Assembly (NCBI GenBank): GCA_019120475.1
Contig: DWVA01000300.1
Span: forward strand, 1-13,501
Direction of reading: 5' to 3'
From: Candidatus Blautia intestinipullorum
GTDB taxonomy: Bacteria; Bacillota; Clostridia; Lachnospirales; Lachnospiraceae
DNA length: 13,501 nt
Shown piece after piece: positions 6,350 through 13,501 of this stretch (within the stretch, counting starts at the first letter, position 1; each line of letters starts with the position of its first letter). Made by a program: the position numbers and the translations under genes. The notes beneath the pieces are model-generated. The model made no database searches, was not told the DNA's origin, and saw only the letters and a program-made list of their open reading frames with translations.

Positions 6350-6565
6350 ATGATGCCATTATCAATGGTGAAAAACGGAGAACCGTATATTATCGGCAGA
6401 GTCGGAGGAAAAGAAGATACCAGACGTTTCCTTGAATCCCTTGGATTTGTAACCGGGGCGGAAGTCACGGTTATTTCTACTGCCGGAGGGAACCTGATCG
6501 TCAATGTGAAAGATTCAAGAGTCGCCATTGGCCGGGATATGGCAAACAAAGTCATGGTGAACTGA
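6350..6565 (+). CDS. feoA: FeoA-family protein (first copy)
   Basis: This is a 71-residue cytosolic SH3-like protein of the Fe(II) transport system, thought to bind FeoB and modulate its activity. The family pattern is visible: MKNG-like start (MVKNGEPYIIGRVGG), a central SLGFVTGAEVTVIS (about 30-43), then GGNLIVNVKDSRVAIGRDMANKVMV, matching the FeoA ending with a conserved G/R strand. Two adjacent ATG codons (6350 and 6353) exist, with only a weak ribosome site (AAGAAGTGAAG) in front. It is followed 14 bases later by a second, divergent FeoA. Such tandem copies are common in Clostridia; the two may form a pair with different roles. Confidence 0.9.
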   Translation: MMPLSMVKNGEPYIIGRVGGKEDTRRFLESLGFVTGAEVTVISTAGGNLIVNVKDSRVAIGRDMANKVMVN

Positions 6566-6579
6566 AGGGAGGAGATTTC

Positions 6580-6801
6580 ATGAGGACATTAAAAGACGCT
6601 CTGGTGGGCCGGACGGTAAAAGTGGTGAAACTGAATGGCGAAGGCCCTGTGAAGAGAAGGATCATGGATATGGGGATCACAAAAGGCGTCAGTATTTATG
6701 TGCGCAAAGTAGCGCCTCTGGGCGATCCGGTGGAAGTGACAGTGAGAGGCTATGAGCTGTCTGTACGAAAAGCGGACGCGGAAATGATCGTGGTAGAATA
6801 A
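6580..6801 (+). CDS. feoA: FeoA-family protein (second copy)
   Basis: This 73-residue FeoA-type SH3-like protein has the classical family pattern: an N-terminal LVGRTVKVVKLNGEGPVKRRIMDMG (8-32, given here in part as a family hallmark), then GITKGVSIYVRKVAPLGDP and VRGYELSVRKADAEMI near the C-terminus. The PLGDPVEV-RGYELSVRK ending is closer to the standard FeoA than the first copy is. GGGAGGAG lies upstream at good spacing, so translation should be stronger than that of the first copy. It sits 14 bases before feoB and probably supplies the main FeoB partner. Confidence 0.93.
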   Translation: MRTLKDALVGRTVKVVKLNGEGPVKRRIMDMGITKGVSIYVRKVAPLGDPVEVTVRGYELSVRKADAEMIVVE

Positions 6802-6815
6802 AGGAGGAAAGAGAG

Positions 6816-8966
6816 ATGGCAATTACAATCGCGCTGGCCGGCAATCCAAACAGCGGAAAGACAACTCTGTTCAACGCGCTGACAGGTGCAAACCAGTTTG
6901 TTGGAAACTGGCCGGGTGTAACGGTGGAAAAGAAAGAAGGAAAACTGAAGGGAAATAAAGATGTGGTGATCACGGATCTTCCGGGAATATATTCTTTGTC
7001 CCCTTATACGCTGGAGGAAGTGGTAGCCAGAAATTATCTGATCAATGAAAAGCCGGACGCGATCCTGAATATCATCGACGGCACGAACCTGGAAAGAAAT
7101 CTTTACCTGAGCACACAGCTTATGGAACTGGGGATCCCGGTAGTGATGGCGGTGAATATGATGGATCTGGTGCGAAAGAACGGAGATCAGATCATGACGG
7201 ATAAGCTGGCGAAAAAGCTGGGCTGCGCCGTGGTGGAAATTTCCGCGCTGAAGGGCGAGGGCGTAAAAAGAGCGGCGGACATGGCCGTACAGCTTGCTCA
7301 CGCCCGCAAGGTAAATCCTCCGGTACATAATTTCGATGAGAAAGTGGAAGAAGTTCTGGATTCCATAGAAGATAAACTGGGAAATTCTGTGCCGCAGGAA
7401 CAAAGACGTTTCTTTGCCGTGAAGCTTCTGGAAAAGGACGATAAGATCGCGGCCCAGCTTTCCACAGTTCCGGATGTTTCCGCGGAAATTTCCAGGATAG
7501 AGCGGGAGATGGATGACGACACGGAAAGCATTATCACCAACGAACGGTATAATTACATCTCTTCGATCATCGGACAGTGCTGCAAAAAGAAGCATACCGG
7601 GGAGAAGATGACAGTTTCCGATAAGATCGACCGCATTGTTACAAACCGTATCCTGGCCCTTCCTATTTTTGCGGCGGTGATGTGGCTTGTATATTATGTT
7701 TCCGTAACAACAGTAGGTACTTTTGTGACGGACTGGACAAACGATGTGCTGTTCGGCGAGATCATTCCTCCGGCCATTGAAAGCTTCCTGGTAAGCATCC
7801 ACTGCGCGGGATGGCTCCAGGGACTGATCCTGGACGGTATCGTAGCAGGCGTAGGCGCGGTTCTCGGCTTTGTGCCCCAGATGCTGGTGCTGTTTATTTT
7901 CCTGGCCTTTCTGGAAGGTTGCGGATATATGGCCCGCGTGGCGTTTATTATGGACCGTATCTTCCGTAAATTCGGCCTTTCCGGAAAATCCTTTATTCCT
8001 ATGCTGATCGGAACGGGATGCGGCGTTCCCGGCGTTATGGCTTCAAGAACCATTGAAAACGACCGCGACCGGAAGATGACGATCATGACGACGACTTTTA
8101 TCCCCTGCGGAGCGAAGCTTCCGATCATCGCCCTGATCGCAGGCGCGCTTTTCGGCGGCGCTTCCTGGGTGGCTCCCAGCGCGTATTTCGTAGGTATTGC
8201 GGCAATCGTATGCTCCGGCATTATTCTGAAAAAGACGAAAATGTTCGCGGGAGATCCGGCACCTTTCGTTATGGAGCTTCCGGCTTACCATCTTCCTACA
8301 GTAGGAAGTATCTTAAGAAGCATGTGGGAGAGAGGCTGGTCTTTCATCAAAAAAGCAGGAACTATCATTCTTTTGTCCACCATCCTTCTGTGGTTCCTGA
8401 TGAGTTTCGGCTGGGTGGACGGCTCCTTTGGAATGCTGGATGCAGAACAGCTTAACGACAGCATCCTGGCAAAAATCGGCGGTGTGATCGCGCCAATCTT
8501 CGCGCCTCTGGGCTGGGGAGACTGGAAGATGGCTGTTGCGGCTGTTACCGGACTGATCGCCAAGGAAAATGTGGTAGGAACCTTTGGTATCCTCTTTGGC
8601 TTCGCGGAAGTCGCGGAGGACGGAGTGGAGATCTGGGGACAGCTTGCCGGCAGTATGACGGCTGTTGCGGCGTACTCCTTCCTTGTATTTAATCTTCTCT
8701 GCGCACCCTGCTTTGCGGCAATGGGAGCGATCAAACGGGAGATGAACAATACAAAATGGTTCCTCTTTGCTATCGGTTATCAGTGCCTTCTGGCTTATGT
8801 GGTTTCCCTTTGCATTTACCAGATCGGCACGCTGGCAACAGGAGGCGGATTCGGATTGTTCACTGTGATCGCCTTTATACTGATCATCGGATTCATTTAT
8901 TTCCTCTTCCGGCCGTATAAAGAGAGCCAGACATTAAATGTAAAGATCAGGAGCGCGGCAAGGTAA
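6816..8966 (+). CDS. feoB: Ferrous iron transporter FeoB
   Basis: FeoB is the cytoplasmic-membrane Fe(II) uptake protein, with an N-terminal G domain linked to a membrane channel-like domain. The 716 residues show the G motifs GNPNSGKTT (9-17), T36 in switch I, DLPG (54-57), NMMD (114-117) and SALKG (143-147). A helical spacer domain follows (about 165-270). Membrane segments start near 278. Two gate-like repeats carry conserved cysteines: EGCGYMARVAF (367-377), GTGCGVPGVMASR (399-411) and IPCGAKLP (429-436). The second half and the C-terminal helices (about 655-705) complete the usual FeoB length. AAGGAGG lies 8 bases before the ATG. It is part of the feoA-feoA-feoB operon under the metal-repressor-like operator. 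Confidence 0.97.
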   Translation: MAITIALAGNPNSGKTTLFNALTGANQFVGNWPGVTVEKKEGKLKGNKDVVITDLPGIYSLSPYTLEEVVARNYLINEKPDAILNIIDGTNLERNLYLSTQLMELGIPVVMAVNMMDLVRKNGDQIMTDKLAKKLGCAVVEISALKGEGVKRAADMAVQLAHARKVNPPVHNFDEKVEEVLDSIEDKLGNSVPQEQRRFFAVKLLEKDDKIAAQLSTVPDVSAEISRIEREMDDDTESIITNERYNYISSIIGQCCKKKHTGEKMTVSDKIDRIVTNRILALPIFAAVMWLVYYVSVTTVGTFVTDWTNDVLFGEIIPPAIESFLVSIHCAGWLQGLILDGIVAGVGAVLGFVPQMLVLFIFLAFLEGCGYMARVAFIMDRIFRKFGLSGKSFIPMLIGTGCGVPGVMASRTIENDRDRKMTIMTTTFIPCGAKLPIIALIAGALFGGASWVAPSAYFVGIAAIVCSGIILKKTKMFAGDPAPFVMELPAYHLPTVGSILRSMWERGWSFIKKAGTIILLSTILLWFLMSFGWVDGSFGMLDAEQLNDSILAKIGGVIAPIFAPLGWGDWKMAVAAVTGLIAKENVVGTFGILFGFAEVAEDGVEIWGQLAGSMTAVAAYSFLVFNLLCAPCFAAMGAIKREMNNTKWFLFAIGYQCLLAYVVSLCIYQIGTLATGGGFGLFTVIAFILIIGFIYFLFRPYKESQTLNVKIRSAAR

Positions 8967-9105
8967 GAGGATCCAGGGAGAATCCTTCTGACGGGACAGT
9001 ACCGGGCGGATTGCCGCAGTATACTTTTCTCTCCGGATATGGTAAGATATCTGGCAGACGGACACAGACAAACAGAAAACAGATTGGATTTCAGGAGGTT
9101 GGGTT

Positions 9106-9267
9106 ATGGGAACAGTGATCGTACTTGCGGTTCTTGCGGCGATCGTAGGACTGATCGTCCGAAGCATGATCCGTGATAAGAAAAATGGAAAGTCCCTCCA
9201 CTGCGGCGGGAACTGCAGCGGCTGCGGCTGCCACTGCAGCGGAGAAATCCGGAAGACAGGAAAATGA
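9106..9267 (+). CDS. FeoB-associated Cys-rich membrane protein
   Basis: This is a 53-residue protein: an N-terminal membrane helix (residues 3-19, VIVLAVLAAIVGLIV), a basic stretch (RSMIRDKKNGK), then the cysteine cluster CGGNCSGCGCHC (33-44) with five cysteines. It fits the short FeoB-associated Cys-rich family (Pfam FeoB_associated), usually placed right after feoB. Helix inside the membrane and cysteines in the cytoplasm is the likely topology, given the positive residues after the helix. It may bind iron or maintain FeoB cysteines; no role is established. The ribosome site AGGAGG (9093-9098) is 7 bases before the ATG. The 139-base gap after feoB has a weak extended -10 (TGGTAAGAT, 9040-9048), so a separate internal promoter is possible. 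Confidence 0.85.
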   Translation: MGTVIVLAVLAAIVGLIVRSMIRDKKNGKSLHCGGNCSGCGCHCSGEIRKTGK

Positions 9268-9301
9268 ATAAAACCTGGACTTTCTGTATATGTTAATAGT
9301 A

Positions 9302-9353
9302 AGTATTTTAAGAGGCGGGTGTAAAATACCGGCCTCTTTCGCTGTGAAATACT
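9302..9353 (+). other. Two-part hairpin upstream of the YdcZ-type gene
   Basis: An inner stem AAGAGGC/GCCTCTT (9310-9316 with 9332-9338), extended by GGT/ACC after one mismatch, is enclosed by an outer stem AGTATTT/AAATACT (9302-9308 with 9347-9353). ATTTT follows. It may be the terminator of the feo operon (the U run is poor for the inner stem) or a leader structure of the next gene, whose start is 26 bases downstream. Confidence 0.45.
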
Positions 9354-9379
9354 ATTTTCATTATATGGAGGGAAAGGTT

Positions 9380-9814
9380 ATGTGGGGATTTTTAGCGGCG
9401 CTGGTCTCAGGAGCCCTGATGAGTATTCAGGGAGTATTCAACACAGAGGTTACAAAGCAGAGCAGTCTGTGGGTATCTACCGGATGGGTACAGCTTTCTG
9501 CGTTTGCCGTCTGCGTTCTGGCATGGCTTTTTACAGGAAGAGAAAGCATTTCCGCGCTGTGGCAGGTGGATAACAAATATACGCTTCTTGGAGGTGTGAT
9601 CGGCGCTTTTATCACTATTACGGTGATCCAGAGCATGGGAGCGCTGGGACCGGCCCGGGCGGCTATGCTGATCGTGGTTTCCCAGTTGATCGTAGCTTAT
9701 GTGATAGAGCTTTTCGGAATGTTCGGAACAGATAAGCAGCCCTTTGAGTGGAGAAAGCTGGTGGGAATGGCAGTGGCTATTATCGGGATCGTGATTTTTA
9801 AGTGGCAAAAATAA
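9380..9814 (+). CDS. YdcZ-type DMT-superfamily membrane protein
   Basis: This 144-residue integral membrane protein has about five hydrophobic segments: 2-19, 33-52, 68-87, 93-113 and 127-141. The N-terminal pattern ALVSGALMSIQGVFNTEV (7-24) and GALGPARAAMLIVVSQL (87-103) fit the small YdcZ/DUF606 group of drug/metabolite transporters. These are half the size of EamA transporters and probably work as dimers. The substrate is unknown. ATG 9380 is chosen for the GGAGGG-type ribosome site just upstream. The frame stays open back to 9290, but that would translate the hairpin at 9302-9353. It stands alone, with a long spacer on its 5' side and a promoter region behind it, so it is probably its own unit. 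Confidence 0.82.
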   Translation: MWGFLAALVSGALMSIQGVFNTEVTKQSSLWVSTGWVQLSAFAVCVLAWLFTGRESISALWQVDNKYTLLGGVIGAFITITVIQSMGALGPARAAMLIVVSQLIVAYVIELFGMFGTDKQPFEWRKLVGMAVAIIGIVIFKWQK

Positions 9815-9820
9815 GACTTG

Positions 9821-9840
9821 CCTATTGTAAATGTAATAGG
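9821..9840. promoter_or_regulatory. Inverted repeat over the comEA-operon -35
   Basis: CCTATT (9821-9826) and AATAGG (9835-9840) form perfect 6-base arms around an 8-base AT-rich centre. The repeat overlaps the predicted -35 of the downstream promoter. It could be an operator for an unknown regulator or a weak hairpin ending the YdcZ-type transcript, though no U run follows it. Confidence 0.35.
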
Positions 9841-9853
9841 AATTCGTTAAAAT
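9825..9853 (+). promoter_or_regulatory. Predicted promoter of the comEA/two-component operon
   Basis: The -35 TTGTAA (9825-9830) and the -10 TAAAAT (9848-9853) are 17 bases apart, predicting a start near 9860, about 63 bases before the comEA ATG. The -35 is a modest match, so the confidence is moderate. Confidence 0.5.
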
Positions 9854-9922
9854 AAGAAATGGTCAGGCATAGAAAAGATGGGGAACTCTGCCATAAAATT
9901 TATGGAAAAGGAGGGAACCATT

Positions 9923-10639
9923 ATGAGAAATATAGTAAGAAACAGAAGGGCCGCGGCAGCGGGACTGCTTTTTCTGGCGGCTCTTTTGAATACGTCAGGC
10001 TGTACCGGCGCCCAGAAAGCGGAAATCTTTCTGGCGGAAGAAGGAGATCCCGGGACTGAAAAAGAGGCTGGGGAACCTGCGGCGGAGACCGTTTCGCCCA
10101 CGCCTGGGGAGGTGACACCGGAAACAGAAGACCAGGAGGAAAACGTCTCCCCGGAGAAGGAAGAGAAGCAGCCGGAGGAAATCTTTGTAGATGTCTGCGG
10201 GGCTGTGGCAAAACCGGGAGTTTACGGGATGCCGCCGGAGAGCAGAGTGTTTCAGGCTATTGAGATGGCAGGCGGATTTCTTCCGGAAGCTGCGGGAAGC
10301 TATATCAATCAGGCGCAGCCTCTTGACGATGGACAGCAGATATATATTCCGACAAAAGAAGAAGCAGAGGAGAAAGCGCTGACAGTTCCCGGAGCCGAAG
10401 CGTCAGATACGGCAAAAGAACCGGTAGCGGGCGGAAATGAGCAGGGAAAGGTCAACCTGAACACTGCGGATTCGGCGGCTTTGCAGACGCTGAACGGAAT
10501 CGGAGAGGCAAAAGCGGAAGCAATCCTTGCGTACAGAGACGAACACGGAGCGTTTTCCGCTATCGAAGAGATCATGAACGTACCGGGGATCAAGGAAAGT
10601 ACCTTTTCTAACATAAAGGATAAGATTGCAGTAGAATAG
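9923..10639 (+). CDS. comEA: ComEA-like DNA-binding lipoprotein (SLBB + helix-hairpin-helix)
   Basis: This is a 238-residue exported protein. A basic N-terminus (RNIVRNRR) and a hydrophobic stretch (10-22) lead to C27 in NTSGC, a slightly atypical lipobox (T at -3). An acidic, Pro/Glu-rich linker follows (about 31-85). An SLBB domain (86-143, starting IFVDVCGAVAKPGVYG) is followed by a tandem helix-hairpin-helix domain (177-238, VNLNTADSAALQTLNGIGEAKAEAIL and NVPGIKE). This is the ComEA layout, the outside receptor that binds double-stranded DNA for uptake. Anchoring by lipid, not by a membrane helix as in Bacillus, is inferred. ATG 9923 is chosen for AAGGAGGG just upstream; an ATG at 9878 would add 15 residues before the signal. 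No comEC is seen here. Confidence 0.88.
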   Translation: MRNIVRNRRAAAAGLLFLAALLNTSGCTGAQKAEIFLAEEGDPGTEKEAGEPAAETVSPTPGEVTPETEDQEENVSPEKEEKQPEEIFVDVCGAVAKPGVYGMPPESRVFQAIEMAGGFLPEAAGSYINQAQPLDDGQQIYIPTKEEAEEKALTVPGAEASDTAKEPVAGGNEQGKVNLNTADSAALQTLNGIGEAKAEAILAYRDEHGAFSAIEEIMNVPGIKESTFSNIKDKIAVE

Positions 10640-10649
10640 GAGATTGTGA

Positions 10650-11333
10650 ATGAGCAGGAAAGTATTAGTGGTGGATGATGAAAAACTGATTGTAAAAGGA
10701 ATCCGTTTCAGTCTTGAACAGGACGGAATGGAAGTGGACTGCGCCTATGACGGAGAAGAAGCGGTAGAAAAGGCGAAGGAGAATCATTACGATATCATCC
10801 TTCTGGATCTGATGCTTCCCAAGATGGACGGTATGGAAGTCTGTCAGCAGGTACGGGAATTTTCAAACGTTCCCATTATCATGCTCACGGCAAAGGGCGA
10901 GGATATGGATAAGATCCTGGGGTTGGAATCAGGAGCGGACGATTACATTACGAAGCCTTTTAATATTCTGGAGGTCAAGGCCCGCGTCAAGGCCATTATG
11001 CGCCGTACACGCAAGGACAGCGAGGAAAAGACAAAGACCATAGAATCGGGAGATCTGAGGCTGGACTGTGAAAGCCGCCGCGTCTTTATTTCCGGAAGGG
11101 AGATCAATCTCACCGCCAAGGAATTTGACGTTCTGGAGCTTCTGGTGTCTAATCCCAACAAAGTGTACAGCCGCGAAAACCTGCTGAATATTGTATGGGG
11201 TTATGAATATCCCGGAGATGTCAGGACTGTGGACGTACATATCCGCCGTCTCCGCGAAAAAATCGAGGCAAATCCCAGTGAGCCGAAATATGTACACACC
11301 AAATGGGGGGTCGGATATTATTTCCAGGCATGA
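10650..11333 (+). CDS. OmpR/PhoB-family response regulator
   Basis: This 227-residue cytoplasmic transcription regulator has a receiver domain (1-115) with the acidic pair D9-D10 plus E11, the phosphorylated aspartate D53 (LLDLMLPKMDG), T80 and K102 (TKPF). The C-terminal winged-helix DNA-binding domain (about 130-227) contains LTAKEFDVLELL, SRENLLNIVWGYEY and VDVHIRRLREKIE, typical of OmpR/PhoB regulators and close to WalR/MtrA. AGGAG (10638-10642) overlaps the comEA stop, only 10 bases before the start, so co-transcription with comEA is likely. The kinase follows 3 bases later and is the clear partner. Target genes cannot be read from the window. Confidence 0.95.
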   Translation: MSRKVLVVDDEKLIVKGIRFSLEQDGMEVDCAYDGEEAVEKAKENHYDIILLDLMLPKMDGMEVCQQVREFSNVPIIMLTAKGEDMDKILGLESGADDYITKPFNILEVKARVKAIMRRTRKDSEEKTKTIESGDLRLDCESRRVFISGREINLTAKEFDVLELLVSNPNKVYSRENLLNIVWGYEYPGDVRTVDVHIRRLREKIEANPSEPKYVHTKWGVGYYFQA

Positions 11334-11336
11334 TCC

Positions 11337-12758
11337 ATGAAAAGACGAGGCAGATTTTTTAAAAGCCTGCGGTTCCGTATTCTGATCATTCTGGTGATTC
11401 TGGGAATCGTACCCAGTGTGATAACTACGCAGGTGCTGATCAGTAATTACAGGGAGCAGGGGATCGCCGTCCGGGTAAGCGCCATCCGCACACAGTGCAG
11501 TATCCTCTGCAATCAGATCATTAAAGAAAATTATCTCAATGACTCCAGCTCCGAATCCATTAACAGCAAGCTGGAGTTATTGTCTAATAATTACGGCGGA
11601 AGGATCCTGATCGTAGACAGGGATTTCAAGATCGTAAAGGACACCTATTATGTAGACGAGGGGAAAACGCTGATCTCCTCCAAGATCATCCGCTGTTTTA
11701 AGAACGGTGAAGCAACAGATTATCAGAGAAAAGGTCAGGTGCTGGAGCTGGCGGTTCCTGTAAAAAGCGCGGATGTCCCCCAGATACAGGGCGCGATGCT
11801 GGTGACGCTTTCGCTCAGCGAAGTGTCCGCCACGATGTCGGAGCTGGAGCAGAGAGGCGTGCTTATCCTCAGCATTATCGTGGTGCTTTCGATCTTTCTC
11901 GCTTATATTCTCTCCACCGTACTTGTCAAGCCTCTTGCAAGGGTAACGAAATCCATAGAAGATCTTACGGACGGCTACCAGAATGATGAGATTTCTGTTC
12001 CGGACTATACAGAGACAGCGCTGATCACAGACGCCTTCAATAAGATGCTGGCAAGAATGAAGACTCTGGACGAGTCAAGATCGGAGTTTGTATCCAATGT
12101 GTCCCATGAACTGAAAACGCCTATGACCTCCATGAAGGTACTGGCGGATTCTCTGGTAGGACAGACAGGCGTACCGGAAGAACTGTACCAGGAATTTATG
12201 CGGGATATTACCGCGGAGATCGACCGGGAGAACAGGATCATTACAGATCTTCTTACCCTGGTAAAAATGGACAGAAAAACGGCAGATCTGAAAATCCAGC
12301 ATATGGATATCAATCAGCTTCTTGAGGATATCCTGAAACGGCTCAGACCTATTGCGGACAAGAGAAATATCGATCTGATCCTTGACAGTTTTCGTCCTGT
12401 GGAGGCGGATGTAGACGAGATCAAGTTTACTTCAGCCATCAGCAATCTGGTGGAAAACGGCATCAAATACAATGTAGACGACGGATGGGTAAGAGTCTCG
12501 CTGGATGCGGATCATAAGTATTTTTATGTGACAGTGGCGGATTCCGGCATGGGAATTCCGGAGGACTCTCTGGACAGGATCTTTGAGAGATTTTACCGGG
12601 TGGATAAATCCCATTCCAGAGAAATCGGCGGAACAGGCCTTGGTCTTGCCATTACCAGAAGTACCGTGGCAATGCACCATGGAGTGATCAAAGTATTCAG
12701 CAGGGAGGGCGAGGGAACTACGTTTTCTGTTCGCATTCCTTTGTCATATATTCCGTAG
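11337..12758 (+). CDS. Membrane sensor histidine kinase
   Basis: This 473-residue kinase has a first membrane helix (about 14-34) and an extracytoplasmic domain of about 140 residues that looks Cache/PAS-like (RILIVDRDFKIVKDTYY, then LELAVPVKSADVPQIQGAMLVTLSL). A second helix (about 174-197) and a HAMP linker (about 197-245) come next. The HisKA domain has the phosphorylated H257 in NVSHELKTPMTSM. The ATPase domain has the N box NLVENGIKYN (N374), DSGMGIP (402-408), FERFYRVD and GGTGLGLAI (431-439). No cytoplasmic PAS is present, unlike WalK. The ATG is 3 bases after the regulator stop with a poor ribosome site, so translational coupling is likely. It is predicted to phosphorylate the regulator just upstream. 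The signal sensed is unknown. Confidence 0.95.
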   Translation: MKRRGRFFKSLRFRILIILVILGIVPSVITTQVLISNYREQGIAVRVSAIRTQCSILCNQIIKENYLNDSSSESINSKLELLSNNYGGRILIVDRDFKIVKDTYYVDEGKTLISSKIIRCFKNGEATDYQRKGQVLELAVPVKSADVPQIQGAMLVTLSLSEVSATMSELEQRGVLILSIIVVLSIFLAYILSTVLVKPLARVTKSIEDLTDGYQNDEISVPDYTETALITDAFNKMLARMKTLDESRSEFVSNVSHELKTPMTSMKVLADSLVGQTGVPEELYQEFMRDITAEIDRENRIITDLLTLVKMDRKTADLKIQHMDINQLLEDILKRLRPIADKRNIDLILDSFRPVEADVDEIKFTSAISNLVENGIKYNVDDGWVRVSLDADHKYFYVTVADSGMGIPEDSLDRIFERFYRVDKSHSREIGGTGLGLAITRSTVAMHHGVIKVFSREGEGTTFSVRIPLSYIP

Positions 12759-12768
12759 GAGGTGCCGG

Positions 12769-13501
12769 ATGAAGAAAGGTTTATGGATGCTTCTTCTGGC
12801 GGCTTTCACCTGCGTTTTTCTGGCAGGATGCAGCATTGAGGAGCGGGAAGAGCCCCAGGCGGAGCAGGAGAGTTATAATTTTTATTATCTGAATACAGGG
12901 GAAACATCCCTGAAAAAAGAGATTTATGAGCCTCAGGAAGAGACGACGGATTTTATGATGAAGGATCTGATGCAGCGCCTGAGCAGCAAAGAGGCGCCGG
13001 AGGACGGCATAGCCCTTCTTCCGGAAGCGGTTTCCGTAAATTCCTATGATCTGCAGGAAAAGCGGCTCATCGTGGATTTTAACGGAGGCTATCTGGAAAT
13101 GAGCCGCGCAAGAGAGGTTCTGACAAGAGCGGGAATTGTAAAGATGTTTCTGCAGATACCGGACATTGAGACAGTCCGTTTCACCGTGGAAGGGCAGGAG
13201 CTTACCGATTCCCGGAATCAGGCGGTAGGAGATATGACGGCGGATACCTTTGTAGAATTCTCCGGAAAAGATAACGACGCCTACCGTTATGATACGTTTA
13301 CTCTTTATTTTACAGATGAAAGCGGCAAAAAGCTGGTGCCGGAGGAACGGACAGTTTACTATCGGAGGACCACCCCGAAGGAAATGGTTGTTCTGGCGCA
13401 GCTTGCAAAAGGACCTTCCGAGGAGGGCCATTACCGGACGATTTCGGGAAATTCCCTTCCGATCAGCGCGATCACAGCGGACAGGATCTGTTATATCAAT
13501 A
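12769..13501 (+). CDS. GerMN-domain lipoprotein, 3' end outside window
   Basis: The reading frame is open to the window edge, giving 244 residues. A signal peptide (1-20) ends in the lipobox LAGC with C21, then an acidic tether follows. Two GerMN-type domains appear: the first (about 36-150; SYNFYYLNTGETSL, LLPEAVSVNSYDLQEKRLIVDFNGGYLEM) and the start of a second (from about 176; TFTLYFTDESGKKLVPEERTV, then EMVVLAQLAKGPSEEG). GerM of Bacillus spores and LpqB of actinobacteria share such domains. AGGAGG (12757-12762) overlaps the kinase stop, so it belongs to the two-component operon. A role as an envelope-anchored accessory to the kinase is inferred from the LpqB precedent. Confidence 0.88.
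   Translation, partial: MKKGLWMLLLAAFTCVFLAGCSIEEREEPQAEQESYNFYYLNTGETSLKKEIYEPQEETTDFMMKDLMQRLSSKEAPEDGIALLPEAVSVNSYDLQEKRLIVDFNGGYLEMSRAREVLTRAGIVKMFLQIPDIETVRFTVEGQELTDSRNQAVGDMTADTFVEFSGKDNDAYRYDTFTLYFTDESGKKLVPEERTVYYRRTTPKEMVVLAQLAKGPSEEGHYRTISGNSLPISAITADRICYIN

Noticed and set aside
6750..7802. Open frame of about 350 codons on the minus strand opposite the feoB G domain
   Set aside because: No ribosome site or motif, and the FeoB GTP-binding motifs lie on the other strand.
8970..8992. Hairpin AGGAT/ATCCT just after feoB as a terminator
   Set aside because: The stem is only 5 bp and no T run follows, so transcription probably continues into the Cys-rich gene.
9290..9379. Upstream in-frame extension of the YdcZ-type protein
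   Set aside because: It would translate through a stable predicted hairpin and has no ribosome site; ATG 9380 starts at the first membrane helix with GGAGGG in front.
12781..13431. Open minus-strand frame opposite the GerMN lipoprotein gene
   Set aside because: The plus-strand frame has a ribosome site, lipobox and GerMN patterns; the antisense product has none.

Overview
The window looks like a core chromosomal segment of a Gram-positive anaerobe of the Clostridia, most likely a Lachnospiraceae member. This is inferred from strong AGGAGG ribosome binding sites, the family types (a tandem FeoA pair with FeoB and a small Cys-rich protein, a YdcZ-type transporter, a lipoprotein ComEA, a GerMN lipoprotein) and moderate GC content. 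I see no insertion sequence, phage gene, CRISPR array, tRNA or rRNA.

Region 1 (27-6244) is arginine biosynthesis. argG lies on the minus strand. The operon argC-argJ-argB-argD runs on the plus strand and ends at a perfect hairpin terminator. The roughly 400-base divergent region between argG and argC holds one plausible promoter for each direction. It also holds up to four AT-rich ArgR-box-like palindromes; the two outermost contain the TTGCAT -35 hexamer of argG and argC respectively. argJ implies the cyclic acetyl-recycling route to ornithine, and ArgB carries the N-terminal helix associated with arginine feedback inhibition. argF and argH are not in the window, so the pathway is completed elsewhere.

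Region 2 (6272-9267) is ferrous iron uptake: feoA, a second feoA, feoB, then a 53-residue Cys-rich single-pass membrane protein. A near-consensus promoter is overlapped by GTTAG/CTAAC repeats that resemble a DtxR/IdeR-type operator.

Region 3 (9302-9814) is a predicted two-part hairpin followed by a stand-alone 144-residue YdcZ-type (DMT superfamily) membrane protein.

Region 4 (9825-13501) is a tightly packed plus-strand group: a ComEA-like DNA-binding lipoprotein, an OmpR-type response regulator, its histidine kinase, and a GerMN lipoprotein cut by the window edge. The regulator-kinase-GerMN order resembles the actinobacterial mtrA-mtrB-lpqB arrangement and suggests a cell-envelope sensing unit.

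Most of the window is ordinary housekeeping content. The parts most worth a second look are the arginine regulatory region (including a small Arg-rich upstream reading frame), the iron operator, the small Cys-rich protein, and the surface competence protein joined to a two-component/GerMN unit.
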